The notes beneath the pieces were generated by a model. That model had not been told where the DNA came from. It saw nothing but the letters and a program-made list of their open reading frames with translations, and ran no database searches. A program made the position numbers and the translations under genes. This document shows positions 23,998-31,981 of a stretch of 38,240 nucleotides of DNA, one piece after another. The stretch is taken from the NCBI GenBank assembly GCA_046541575.1, contig JBKHDA010000015.1, positions 1-38,240 of the forward strand, read 5' to 3'. Positions within the stretch are counted from its first letter, which is position 1, and every line of letters begins with the position of its first letter. Source of the stretch: Halanaerobium sp046541575. GTDB lineage: Bacteria > Bacillota > Halanaerobiia > Halanaerobiales > Halanaerobiaceae.

Positions 23998-24093
23998 ATG
24001 AGTGCATTTTTAGGTCCAATCCATATGTGGTTATATAATCAGATTCAGATAGTAGAAAAAAGGAGAGGTAGAATAACTTGCAGAAAAGGATAA
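23998..24093 (+). pseudogene. remnant or small ORF of the FLGPIH type inside the heme cluster
   Basis: A 31-residue frame starts MSAFLGPIHMWLYNQIQIVEKR and ends after a basic tail. The FLGPIHxWLYN(K/Q)I opening is one I associate with the N terminus of longer clostridial proteins of unknown function. A shift of frame near 24060 continues with charged, helical-looking codons (GEVE, then LAEKDKIRDNVDKFN after one stop) that run up to the ahbA start, so it looks like a decayed N-terminal fragment. No clear ribosome site precedes it. A real short peptide cannot be excluded. Confidence 0.45.
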
Positions 24094-24136
24094 AATACGA
24101 GATAATGTAGATAAGTTTAATTTAGGAGCTGTTTTT

Positions 24137-24619
24137 ATGGATCAATTAGATAAAAAAATTTTGGATAAGTTACAAAATGGTTTAGAATTAGAAGCCTCAC
24201 CTTTTCAAAAAATAGCAGAAGAACTGGAAATTGAAGCAGAAAAACTTCTGCAGCGAATAAAAAATCTAAAAAAAGATGGTTATATTCGTCGGCTTGGTGG
24301 AGTTTTTAGATCATCACGACTGGGCTATAAAAGTACCCTGGTAGCTTTAGAACTGGAAGAGGAAAATTTTTATCAGGTAGCTGAAGTTATCAACCAGCAT
24401 CCTGGAGTAACTCATAATTATCGCAGAGATCATGAGTTGAATCTCTGGTTTACACTGTCAACTGCCAGTGAGCTTGATCGCGAAAAATTTCTGGCCCAGC
24501 TTAAGGCTATGCCGGGAGTAAATGAGCTCTATCAGCTGCCAAAGGAGAAATTTTTTAAGCTTAATGTATTTTTTAAGATGGATCAGGAAACAGAAAATGA
24601 GGATGATCAAAATGAATAA
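24137..24619 (+). CDS. ahbA: siroheme decarboxylase subunit, AhbA/NirD-like (Lrp/AsnC fold)
   Basis: 160 residues with an N-terminal winged helix resembling Lrp/AsnC (SPFQKIAEELEIEAEKLLQRI then GYIRRLGGVF) and a ligand-binding alpha/beta domain. The motif THNYRRDHELNLWFT holds the His and Tyr/Arg residues that mark siroheme decarboxylases (NirDLGH, AhbAB) rather than amino-acid-sensing regulators. With AhbB it would remove two acetate carboxyls from siroheme, giving 12,18-didecarboxysiroheme. SD AGGAG (24123-24127) precedes the ATG. It overlaps ahbB by 8 bases, consistent with a heterodimer. A regulatory role cannot be excluded by sequence alone, but the context strongly supports the enzyme. 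Confidence 0.88.
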   Translation: MDQLDKKILDKLQNGLELEASPFQKIAEELEIEAEKLLQRIKNLKKDGYIRRLGGVFRSSRLGYKSTLVALELEEENFYQVAEVINQHPGVTHNYRRDHELNLWFTLSTASELDREKFLAQLKAMPGVNELYQLPKEKFFKLNVFFKMDQETENEDDQNE

Positions 24620-25121
24620 TATAATAAACAAAGAATTTGGAGAGATAGTGGATCACCTTGATAAGAAGATAATTAAAGCTTTTGAAGCAGATATTCCTTT
24701 AACATTAAATCCTTATCAAAAAATTGCTGATAATTTAAATATAGAAAGAGATGAGCTTTTAAAAAGGCTGCAGAAACTTAAAGAAAGAAAGATTTTGAAG
24801 AGGATTTCTGCTGTTTTAAATCATAGATATTCGGGTTATCGGGCCAATGGAATGTTTGTCTGCCATTTTAATAAAAACAAAATTGATGAGATCGGTCAAG
24901 AAATATCTGAACTGGAAGAGGTCAGTCACTGTTATCAGCGTAAAACTTATCAGAACTGGCCTTATAATTTTTATGCGATGATGCATGCTCAAAATAAAAA
25001 AGAACTGGAAGAGACGATAGAAAAACTGGCAGAAAAATATAGTATTGATGATTATCAAATATTGTATTCTACTGAAGAATTAAAGAAAAGCAGCATGAAA
25101 TATTTTAATTCTGATTTTTGA
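24612..25121 (+). CDS. ahbB: siroheme decarboxylase subunit, AhbB/NirL-like
   Basis: 169 residues from ATG 24612, chosen because AGGA at 24600-24603 is well spaced for it; the open frame reaches back to 24522 inside ahbA, but that part is a shadow. N-terminal winged helix (NPYQKIADNLNIERDELL, KRISAVLNHRYSGYRANG) and the family block VSHCYQRKTYQNWPYNFYAMMHA, the AhbB counterpart of AhbA's HNYRRDHELNLW. The pair forms a complex that decarboxylates siroheme. It is the last gene of the heme run; about 60 bases of AT-rich sequence follow before the next gene. It needs siroheme from genes outside the window. Confidence 0.88.
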   Translation: MNNIINKEFGEIVDHLDKKIIKAFEADIPLTLNPYQKIADNLNIERDELLKRLQKLKERKILKRISAVLNHRYSGYRANGMFVCHFNKNKIDEIGQEISELEEVSHCYQRKTYQNWPYNFYAMMHAQNKKELEETIEKLAEKYSIDDYQILYSTEELKKSSMKYFNSDF

Positions 25122-25179
25122 CATTTAAAATAAACACTGATATTATAGTTATACGCTAAAAGTAAAAAGGAGAAGTGAT

Positions 25180-25506
25180 ATTATTAATAAAAAATTATCT
25201 GTTTTAAAGGATCTTCTCTCAATGTTTATTACTCGACATAGAAATCAGATGTCATATATAATTGGTTTTCTTTCTGCTTTGGCCTTTGCAATTATTTATA
25301 TTAATTTTGGAATTGAATTAGCAGCAGCAGCTTTATTTGCAGGAATTTTAGTTTTTGAAATCTTTGACCATTATTTTGGAGGCAGGCCGGATATTATAGT
25401 AATGGGTGTTGATAGTGAAGAAGATATGATGAAAACACTTAAAAAAACTATGTCAAAAGCGGTGAAAGAGCAGAAGAAGGAAAACTCGAATAATAATAAA
25501 GATTAA
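25180..25506 (+). CDS. small two-helix membrane protein of unknown function (possible ATT start)
   Basis: Two hydrophobic helices (MSYIIGFLSALAFAIIYINFG and LAAAALFAGILVFEIF) are followed by DHYFGGRPDIIVMGVDSEEDMM and a Lys-rich tail. No family is recognised. The first ATG is 25222 (94 residues) with an AAAGGA site 10 bases upstream. A stronger site, AAGGAG at 25167-25172, is 7 bases before an in-frame ATT at 25180, adding the sensible peptide INKKLSVLKDLLS. I list the longer form, so the start is uncertain. It sits alone between the heme genes and the nucleotidase, with a terminator just after it. Confidence 0.6.
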   Translation: MINKKLSVLKDLLSMFITRHRNQMSYIIGFLSALAFAIIYINFGIELAAAALFAGILVFEIFDHYFGGRPDIIVMGVDSEEDMMKTLKKTMSKAVKEQKKENSNNNKD

Positions 25507-25515
25507 CATTCATTG

Positions 25516-25541
25516 AGCAGCCCCTAGTGGCTGTTTTTCTT
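25516..25541 (+). terminator. terminator after the small membrane protein
   Basis: AGCAGCC (25516-25522) pairs with GGCTGTT (25529-25535, one G-T pair), then a T-rich run. Confidence 0.85.
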
Positions 25542-25552
25542 TTTTAAAAAAT

Positions 25553-25581
25553 TTGACTTAATATTCAAAATTTAATAAAAT
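25553..25581 (+). promoter_or_regulatory. promoter of the secreted nucleotidase
   Basis: TTGACT (25553-25558), 17-base spacer, TAAAAT (25576-25581). Confidence 0.65.
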
Positions 25582-25611
25582 TGAGGTAGACTTTAAAAGG
25601 GAGTGATTAAA

Positions 25612-27495
25612 TTGTTAAAAAGAAAAAAAATTATTTTTACTCTGTTTTTAGCGTTAATTTTAATTTTTAGTTTTTCTCTTTCTATGATGGCGGCTGAGAA
25701 ATTAAGTATTCTCGCTACTTCAGATGTTCATCAGTATCTGATGCCATATGATTACATGGAAGATAATGTTGATGAGACGATTGGATTTTCAAAAATATAT
25801 TCTTTAATTGAAGAAGAAAGAAATAATAACCCCAATACTTTACTGCTTGATAATGGTGATCTAATTCAGGGAAGTTTAATCGGTCTTTATGAATATCAAA
25901 TTGATCCTATTACTGAAGGAGAAACTCAAACAATAATTAAGGCCTTTAATCATGCTGGTTATGAAGCTTCAACAATAGGAAATCATGAGCTTCAGGACTA
26001 CAGTATGGATTATTTAGATAAAGCTATTGCCGGAGCAGATTTTCCATTTGTTTCTGCTAATTTAAAGCTAGCTGATAATGAAGATGAATATTATACAAAG
26101 CCTTATTCAATAATAACTAAAAACATTGATGGGAAAGATTTAAGAATTGGTGTTACTGGTTTTGTACCCCCTCAATCAATGCTCTGGGGTAAAGATCATC
26201 TGGAAGGTAATGTTGTAATCGAAGATATTGTAGATGCTGCTGAGCGGGTAATTCCAGAGCTTGCTGAAAAGACTGACTTAGTAGTAGTTTTATCCCACTC
26301 TGGAATAAGTGATGCTCCAGTAGATTCTTATGATGCTCGAGAAAATGCTTCATATTATATTGCTCAGATGGATGGAGTAGATGCATTGATTACAGGTCAT
26401 CAACACGGAAAATTTCCTGATGACTATGAAGATTTAGAAGGTGTTAATGCAGAAGAAGGTACAATTTTTGGTGTACCAACAATTATGCCAGGTTCCTGGG
26501 GTTCTGCTCTTGGTGTTATTGATTTTGAAGTTGAAGAAAATAAGGGCAGCTGGGAAATCATTGATCATCAGGTCAGACACAGAGAGGTTGATGAGAATGT
26601 AGAATCCCATCCTGAAATTGAAGAAATTGCTGAGGATGTACACGAAAAAGTAATTGAATATGTTAGAACACCGATTGGTGATACAGAAAGAGATATTACA
26701 TCTTATCTTTCTCGAGTTATGGATTCTCCTGTAACTCAAATCATTAATGATGCTCAGCTTTGGTGGGCAGAGCAAGAATTTGCAGAAGGCGAATATTCTG
26801 ATTTACCAGTACTTTCTGCAGCTGCGCCATTTAGAGCAGGGAGGGAAGATGCTGATTACTTCACAGAGGTTATGGAAGGTGGAGTAACAATAGGTGATGT
26901 AACTGACATTTATATTTATGATAATCAGATCAGGGTAATGCAGATGAATGGAGAACAAATAATTGAATGGTTAGAAAGAAGTGCAGAAAACTTCAATAGA
27001 ATTGATCCAGATTCCGAAGAAACACAGGAATTATTGAATGGAGATTTTGCCGCTTACAACTTTGATGTAATTGATGGAATTGAATATGAGTTGGATGTTA
27101 CAAAAGAGGAAGGAGATAGAGTTGTTAATGCAGAGTATCAGGGCGAGCCATTAACTGAAGATATGGAATTCCTGATAGTTACCAATGACTATCGTGCCGG
27201 TGGAGGTGGAGATTTCCCACCAGCTGTAGAAGAAGATCCAGTTTATGCACCCAGTGGTGTAGTTAACAGAGAGATTATAATGGATTATATTGAAGAAAAA
27301 GGTACAATTAATCCAGAACCTGATTATAACTGGCATATCAGTTCATTTGATCCTGCTGGCGATGTGACTTTCCGCTCTCATCCTGAAGCAATGGATTATA
27401 TTGAAAAATATGAAATACCTAATATATCTTTTGTAGAGACTGATGAAAATGGTATGGGAGTTTATAAATTAGACGTTTCAAATTTAGGAAATTAA
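25612..27495 (+). CDS. secreted 5'-nucleotidase / 2',3'-cyclic phosphodiesterase (CpdB/UshA family)
   Basis: 627 residues from TTG 25612; GTG 25603 overlaps the SD AAAGGGAG and is rejected. Signal peptide: KRKK, then a hydrophobic run to MMA, likely cut before AEK. Metallophosphoesterase domain (about 30-330) with two-metal motifs SDVH, LDNGDLIQG, TIGNHE, VVLSHSG and ITGHQHG. The C-terminal 5'-nucleotidase domain (about 350-540) has ITSYLSRVMDSPVTQIIND, VLSAAAPFRAG and DIYIYDNQIRVMQMNG. The DYM near the first metal site and AAPFRAG favour the CpdB-like (cyclic phosphodiesterase/3'-nucleotidase) branch. It would release nucleosides and phosphate from external nucleotides in the periplasm. No sortase or lipid anchor is seen. 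Monocistronic, with its own promoter and terminator. Confidence 0.93.
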   Translation: MLKRKKIIFTLFLALILIFSFSLSMMAAEKLSILATSDVHQYLMPYDYMEDNVDETIGFSKIYSLIEEERNNNPNTLLLDNGDLIQGSLIGLYEYQIDPITEGETQTIIKAFNHAGYEASTIGNHELQDYSMDYLDKAIAGADFPFVSANLKLADNEDEYYTKPYSIITKNIDGKDLRIGVTGFVPPQSMLWGKDHLEGNVVIEDIVDAAERVIPELAEKTDLVVVLSHSGISDAPVDSYDARENASYYIAQMDGVDALITGHQHGKFPDDYEDLEGVNAEEGTIFGVPTIMPGSWGSALGVIDFEVEENKGSWEIIDHQVRHREVDENVESHPEIEEIAEDVHEKVIEYVRTPIGDTERDITSYLSRVMDSPVTQIINDAQLWWAEQEFAEGEYSDLPVLSAAAPFRAGREDADYFTEVMEGGVTIGDVTDIYIYDNQIRVMQMNGEQIIEWLERSAENFNRIDPDSEETQELLNGDFAAYNFDVIDGIEYELDVTKEEGDRVVNAEYQGEPLTEDMEFLIVTNDYRAGGGGDFPPAVEEDPVYAPSGVVNREIIMDYIEEKGTINPEPDYNWHISSFDPAGDVTFRSHPEAMDYIEKYEIPNISFVETDENGMGVYKLDVSNLGN

Positions 27496-27530
27496 ATATT
27501 AGATAACTGATTTATTTAAGTTTGTTATCC

Positions 27531-27566
27531 AGTCCCTTCTACATTAAAATGGAAGGGACTTTTTTT
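27531..27566 (+). terminator. terminator after the nucleotidase
   Basis: AGTCCCTTC (27531-27539) pairs perfectly with GAAGGGACT (27552-27560), then seven T. Confidence 0.93.
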
Positions 27567-27591
27567 CTAATTTTATATAATATCTTTTTTC

Positions 27592-27600
27592 TGATATAAT
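27592..27600 (+). promoter_or_regulatory. extended -10 promoter of the EAL gene
   Basis: TG-A-TATAAT at 27592-27600, with a weak TTTATA 17 bases upstream of the -10. Confidence 0.6.
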
Positions 27601-27638
27601 AGTCAGTATAAATTTAAACTAATATTGAGGAGAAAAAT

Positions 27639-29762
27639 ATGAATATACTCCATGATTTTTCAATAAAAAATAAAATAATGATCGGGATAGGACTAAGCTT
27701 TATTCTGGCGATGATGATCCTGCTGGGAGTAGTGGTATATCAGTTTGATGATTTATCTGCAGAAAATCAGATTTTAATAGAAGATGAGTTATTAGAAAGA
27801 AAATATGACAAATATGAGACTCTGGTAAAAAGCAGAGCGGAGGTTTTATCTGATATATATCATCTGCGACTTAGAGAAAGAAGGGCTCGAGGGGAAGATA
27901 TGACTGAATCAGAGCTGCATGAGCTTATATCTGAACTTAATGATAACTTAAAAGTTAATGATATGTATTTTTATATTTATGATCTGAAAGGTAATGCTAT
28001 TTCCTTACCTCCAACTCCCAATTTAGAAGGTAGAAATAGAATGGATTTAGAGGTTAAAGGTAGAAAATTAATGGAGGAGATGACTGCTTTAGTAGAAGAA
28101 AAAGGTGCTGGGAGAATAAGTTATCCCTATTTTAATCCTAAAACGGAGATGCTGGAAACTAAATATGGTTATCTACAAAAAATAGAAGGGACTGATATGT
28201 TTATAGGAGCTGGCGGTTATCAGAGCAGCTATTATAGTATAGTGGACCGTGTTCTTTTTAAAATCAAAAATATAAGAGATGAAACTATTTATCTTTTGCT
28301 TTTGAGTTTTGCAATTATTGTAGTAATTATATTTTTAATAATCTATGATATTTCAAAATACATAAATTGGAATCTAGAAAAAATTGTGTCAGCTTTTAAA
28401 AAAGTAGAAAAAGGACAGCTGAACTCATTTCTAGAAATTAAAAGCCAGGATGAGTTTGGCTCTCTTGCTGCTGGTTTTAATCAGATGCTCAGCAGAATTA
28501 AAAAGTTAACCTATAATGATCCTCTGACCGGACTTCCTAATCTGAATTTTTTAGAAAATCAGCTTGCTGAAAGTTTGAAGAAAACTGGAAAGTCTGAAGA
28601 AAAGATATATTTATTTACCCTAATCACTGATAATTTGACGCTGATCAACAGCAATTATGGCTATCAAAAAGGAAATGACTTATTAAAGGAGTTATATCAG
28701 CGTCTAAGTAAAATTTTACCTAAAAAGACAACTATAGCTCGAAAAAATGATGAATTTATTTTTTATTTTTATTCTGTTAAAAACAAAGAGGAAATAAAAA
28801 AATATGCAGAAGAAATTTCAAATAAGCTGTCAAAACCATATGAAATAAAAAGCAATTTAATTTATCTAAATTTAAAGCTAGGAATTGCGGTTAACAAAGA
28901 TCAGGAAAACTGTTCAGAGCTGATAAGAAAATCAAGATTATCGCTTCACTTTGTTGATGAAAAAAACAATATAAAATTTTTCAATCAGGATATGCTGGGG
29001 CAGCTTTCTGGTAGGTTGAATTTAGAAAGCAAATTAAGAAAAGCTATTGTTAATAATCAGTTTCAGCTGCATTATCAGCCACAGCTGGAGAGTAAAAGCA
29101 ATAAAGTTATTGGTGTGGAAGCCCTGATTCGCTGGCAGCACCCTGAAGAAGGTAGAATTTCTCCAGGAGAATTTATTCCACTGGCAGAGGAGACTGGGAT
29201 GATTCTAGAACTGGGGGATTGGATATTAGAAGAAGCTTTACTTCAATTAAAAAGCTGGCGGGATAAAGGTTTTAAAGATCTAATTATGTCAGTTAATATT
29301 GCTCCACAGCAGTTTCAGCAGGATAATTTTATTTTTAAAATCAATAATTTACTTCAAAAATATCAGCTGCCTGCTAAATATTTGGAACTTGAGATAACCG
29401 AAAGAACAGTAATAAAAGATGTTGATTATACGGTTGAAGTTTTAAATAAATTAAAAAAAATAGGAGTAAAAATATCAATAGATGATTTTGGTACAGGTTA
29501 TTCTTCTCTTGAATATTTAAACCGCTTTGCTCTAGATAAACTAAAAATTGATAAATCATTTGTGCATAACCGCAGTAATTTAAATATAGTTAAAACTATA
29601 ATTATGATGGGAAGCAATTTAGGCCTTGAAGTAGTAGCCGAAGGTGTAGAGACTGAGGAGGAATTGAAATTTTTAGTTGATAATAACTGCAGTTATTATC
29701 AGGGATATTATTTTGCCAGAGCAGAAAAAGCTGCTGCTGTAGAAAAATATTTTTCAAAGTAG
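27639..29762 (+). CDS. c-di-GMP phosphodiesterase: Cache-HAMP-degenerate GGDEF-EAL
   Basis: 707 residues. TM1 (14-35), extracytoplasmic single-Cache sensor (about 40-205), TM2 (217-237), HAMP (about 238-290), GGDEF-like domain (291-450), EAL domain (455-700). The EAL active site is intact: EAL at 494-496, RWQHP, NIAPQQF, EITE, DDFGTGYSS (615 onward), KID (636-638), and Glu668 in AEGVET. The GGDEF domain keeps NDPLTGLPN, but its signature is KNDEF (369-373), so cyclase activity should be lost; it may still bind GTP as a regulator. The protein should hydrolyse c-di-GMP in answer to a small extracellular ligand. Monocistronic. Signal and output are unknown. Confidence 0.95.
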   Translation: MNILHDFSIKNKIMIGIGLSFILAMMILLGVVVYQFDDLSAENQILIEDELLERKYDKYETLVKSRAEVLSDIYHLRLRERRARGEDMTESELHELISELNDNLKVNDMYFYIYDLKGNAISLPPTPNLEGRNRMDLEVKGRKLMEEMTALVEEKGAGRISYPYFNPKTEMLETKYGYLQKIEGTDMFIGAGGYQSSYYSIVDRVLFKIKNIRDETIYLLLLSFAIIVVIIFLIIYDISKYINWNLEKIVSAFKKVEKGQLNSFLEIKSQDEFGSLAAGFNQMLSRIKKLTYNDPLTGLPNLNFLENQLAESLKKTGKSEEKIYLFTLITDNLTLINSNYGYQKGNDLLKELYQRLSKILPKKTTIARKNDEFIFYFYSVKNKEEIKKYAEEISNKLSKPYEIKSNLIYLNLKLGIAVNKDQENCSELIRKSRLSLHFVDEKNNIKFFNQDMLGQLSGRLNLESKLRKAIVNNQFQLHYQPQLESKSNKVIGVEALIRWQHPEEGRISPGEFIPLAEETGMILELGDWILEEALLQLKSWRDKGFKDLIMSVNIAPQQFQQDNFIFKINNLLQKYQLPAKYLELEITERTVIKDVDYTVEVLNKLKKIGVKISIDDFGTGYSSLEYLNRFALDKLKIDKSFVHNRSNLNIVKTIIMMGSNLGLEVVAEGVETEEELKFLVDNNCSYYQGYYFARAEKAAAVEKYFSK

Positions 29763-29797
29763 GCTAAAAATTAATTAAAATTATTTAAGGGGTAATT

Positions 29798-30241
29798 ATG
29801 AAATTACAAATTAAAAGATTTTCTGAGTTAAGCAACAGACAGTTATATAAAATAATTGAAGCCAGAATTGATGTTTTTGTAGTTGAACAGAACTGTCCTT
29901 ATAAAGAATGTGACAATAAAGATCAGGATTCTTTTCACTTATTTTATCTGGATCAGGGCCAGATTGCAGCTTATTTGAGGATTATTCCGGCAGGGATATC
30001 ATATAAAGAGCCCTCAATTGGCAGGGTTCTGGTAAAAAAAGAATATAGAAGAAAAGGACTGGGACTAAAAATGACTGGTGAGGCCCTTGCTTTTATCAGA
30101 GAAGAAATGAATTTAAATACTGTACGGATTTCGGCACAGGAATATATACTCGATTTATATCAGAGTCTCGGTTTTAAAGTTGTATCAGAAAGGTATTTAG
30201 AAGATGATATACCTCATTATGAGATGCTTTGTCAATTGTAA
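29798..30241 (+). CDS. GNAT family N-acetyltransferase, ElaA-like
   Basis: 147 residues, normal for ElaA. Seen: ARIDVFVVEQNCPYKECDNKDQDSFHL, which is the diagnostic ElaA start (R-x-VFVVEQ-x-CPY), then acetyl-CoA motif A, GRVLVKKEYRRKGLGLKM, and a SAQEYILDLYQSLGFKVV end. The substrate of ElaA proteins is unknown. A weak site, AAGGGG, precedes the ATG. It follows the EAL gene after 35 bases with no terminator, so co-transcription is possible. Confidence 0.92.
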   Translation: MKLQIKRFSELSNRQLYKIIEARIDVFVVEQNCPYKECDNKDQDSFHLFYLDQGQIAAYLRIIPAGISYKEPSIGRVLVKKEYRRKGLGLKMTGEALAFIREEMNLNTVRISAQEYILDLYQSLGFKVVSERYLEDDIPHYEMLCQL

Positions 30242-30302
30242 ATTTTAAAAATCTTTGATAGAATTAAAATAGATAAAGATATAGTTGGAGGTGCCTATTA
30301 AT

Positions 30303-31085
30303 TTGTTAAATTTAGCTGATGCAGTGGTCTATGCAAAAAAGTGGGCCATTAATATTGGGAAAATGCAGAAAGAAAAGCTTAAAAAAGAAGCTTTTAAAAT
30401 TAATACAAAAAGTACTTTGACCGATCTTGTGACAGAAATTGATTTATTGAGTGAAGATATGATTAAAGCAAAAATCGAAAAAAACTTTCCAGATCATAAT
30501 ATTTTAGGAGAGGAAAGTGATTTTGCCGATAAAAACAGTAAATATACCTGGGTTATTGATCCTTTAGATGGAACAAATAATTATGCAAGTGCCTACCCAA
30601 TTTACAGTGTATCTATTGCTTTAAAATATGAAGAAGAAATTGTAATGGGTGTTGTTTATATTCCAGAACTTGATGAAGTATATTCTGCTATTAAGGGTAA
30701 GGGGGCATACAGATCCGGGAAAAAGATCAGTGTTTCTCATAAAACTGCACTTAATTCAGCTTTAGTTGCTACTGGTTTTCCCTATGATAAAAAGGATTCT
30801 AAAATAGATAATCTTGCACCTTTAAATCATATTTTAAAAAAGATAAGAGGTATTAGACGATCTGGAAGCGCAGCTTTTGATCTTGTTTCTGTTGCCAGCG
30901 GTAAAATTGATGCTTTCTGGGAATTCAAACTTAAAGAATGGGATTATGCTGCCGGTAAATTATTAATAGAAGAAGCTGGTGGTCAGGTATATCAAACTGA
31001 GATTGAAGGAGCACCTTTATTAATTGCAGGCAGTAAAGAATTGGTAAGGAAATTAAGAGATATTATAGAGAATATAGAATTATAA
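30303..31085 (+). CDS. inositol monophosphatase family protein
   Basis: 260 residues from TTG 30303. The frame also opens at TTG 30285, but GGAGGTG at 30287-30293 is the ribosome site for 30303. The Mg2+ site of the family is complete: LGEESDF, WVIDPLDGTNNY, and WDYAAGKLLIEEAGG near the C terminus. It would dephosphorylate myo-inositol phosphate or related sugar/nucleotide phosphates (fructose-1,6-bisphosphate or PAP in some relatives); the substrate cannot be told. In a halophile, an inositol-linked solute is one option (inference). The FAH-family gene follows 27 bases later. Confidence 0.93.
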   Translation: MLNLADAVVYAKKWAINIGKMQKEKLKKEAFKINTKSTLTDLVTEIDLLSEDMIKAKIEKNFPDHNILGEESDFADKNSKYTWVIDPLDGTNNYASAYPIYSVSIALKYEEEIVMGVVYIPELDEVYSAIKGKGAYRSGKKISVSHKTALNSALVATGFPYDKKDSKIDNLAPLNHILKKIRGIRRSGSAAFDLVSVASGKIDAFWEFKLKEWDYAAGKLLIEEAGGQVYQTEIEGAPLLIAGSKELVRKLRDIIENIEL

Positions 31086-31112
31086 AATATTATAATAGTA
31101 GGTGAGCAGCTG

Positions 31113-31898
31113 ATGAAAATAATTAGATATCAAAAAGAGGCTCAAGTTAGAAGAGGTATTTTAAAAAACAAAGAAATATATGAGCTGGAAGGAGATATAT
31201 TTTCTGATTTTTCTGCTGGTACTAAAAAAGCAGAATTAGAAGATGTCAAACTCTTAGCTCCAGTTGTGCCTCCTAATATCATTGCTATTGGTTTGAATTA
31301 CAGGCAGCATGCAGTAGAAACAGGGGCTGAGATTCCTGAGCGGCCGGTTGTCTTTTTAAAGGCAAGCAGTAGTTTAAATGATCCTAATTCTGAAATAATT
31401 TTGCCCCAGTTGGCTCCTGATGAGGTTGATTTTGAAGCAGAACTTGCAGTTGTTATTGCCAAAAAAGCCAAAAACATAGAAACAGTAGAGGCTGATGATT
31501 ATATTTTAGGATACAGCTGTGCCAATGATGTTAGTGCTCGTGACTGCCAGAAAAGACTGGATAAACAGTGGGCCAGAGCTAAATCTTTTGACACATTTTG
31601 TCCGCTGGGTCCCTGGATAGAGACAGAATTAAATCCAGATAATCTAAGTATTAAGTCGATCTTAAATGGAGAGATTATGCAGAATTCTAAGACCTCTGAC
31701 ATGATCTTTAATGTTGAACAGCTGATCAGTTATTTATCTCATAATATGACACTTCTGCCGGGGACAGTTATTTTAACCGGAACTCCAGAAGGGGTAGGTT
31801 TTGCCAGAGAAGATCAGATCTTTTTGAGAGATGGTGATCAAATAACTATAGAAATTGAAGGAATAGGTAGTTTAACAAATACTATTAGAAAGGAATAA
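31113..31898 (+). CDS. fumarylacetoacetate hydrolase family protein
   Basis: 261 residues. Seen: the FAH-fold metal-site motifs: IGLNYRQHAVETGAEIPERPVVFLK (catalytic His), VDFEAELAVVI (ExE metal ligands), YSCANDVSARDCQ with the metal Asp, the KSFDTFCPLGP lid, and TLLPGTVILTGTPEGVGFA at the C terminus. Members act as acylpyruvases, oxaloacetate decarboxylases/tautomerases or hydrate-type isomerases on 2-keto acids. The size and the YRxH...ER pattern suit the acylpyruvate hydrolase / oxaloacetate tautomerase group. SD AGGTGAG precedes the ATG. Likely cytoplasmic housekeeping of reactive keto acids. Confidence 0.93.
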   Translation: MKIIRYQKEAQVRRGILKNKEIYELEGDIFSDFSAGTKKAELEDVKLLAPVVPPNIIAIGLNYRQHAVETGAEIPERPVVFLKASSSLNDPNSEIILPQLAPDEVDFEAELAVVIAKKAKNIETVEADDYILGYSCANDVSARDCQKRLDKQWARAKSFDTFCPLGPWIETELNPDNLSIKSILNGEIMQNSKTSDMIFNVEQLISYLSHNMTLLPGTVILTGTPEGVGFAREDQIFLRDGDQITIEIEGIGSLTNTIRKE

Positions 31899-31981
31899 TA
31901 TATTTTTTAAAAATAAATATTTAAGTTAATAATACTTTTAAAGAAATTTTGAATTTAATATGCTCTTTAGGGAGGTTATTT

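Noticed and set aside
23848..24093. Full 81-codon frame starting inside ahbD
   Set aside because: Its first half overlaps ahbD and low-complexity spacer; only the part from 23998 looks protein-like.
24522..24611. Extended N terminus of ahbB
   Set aside because: Overlaps ahbA in another frame; the ribosome site and family length fit ATG 24612.
26153..26775. Minus-strand frames opposite the nucleotidase gene
   Set aside because: No ribosome sites; translations mirror codon bias of the sense gene.
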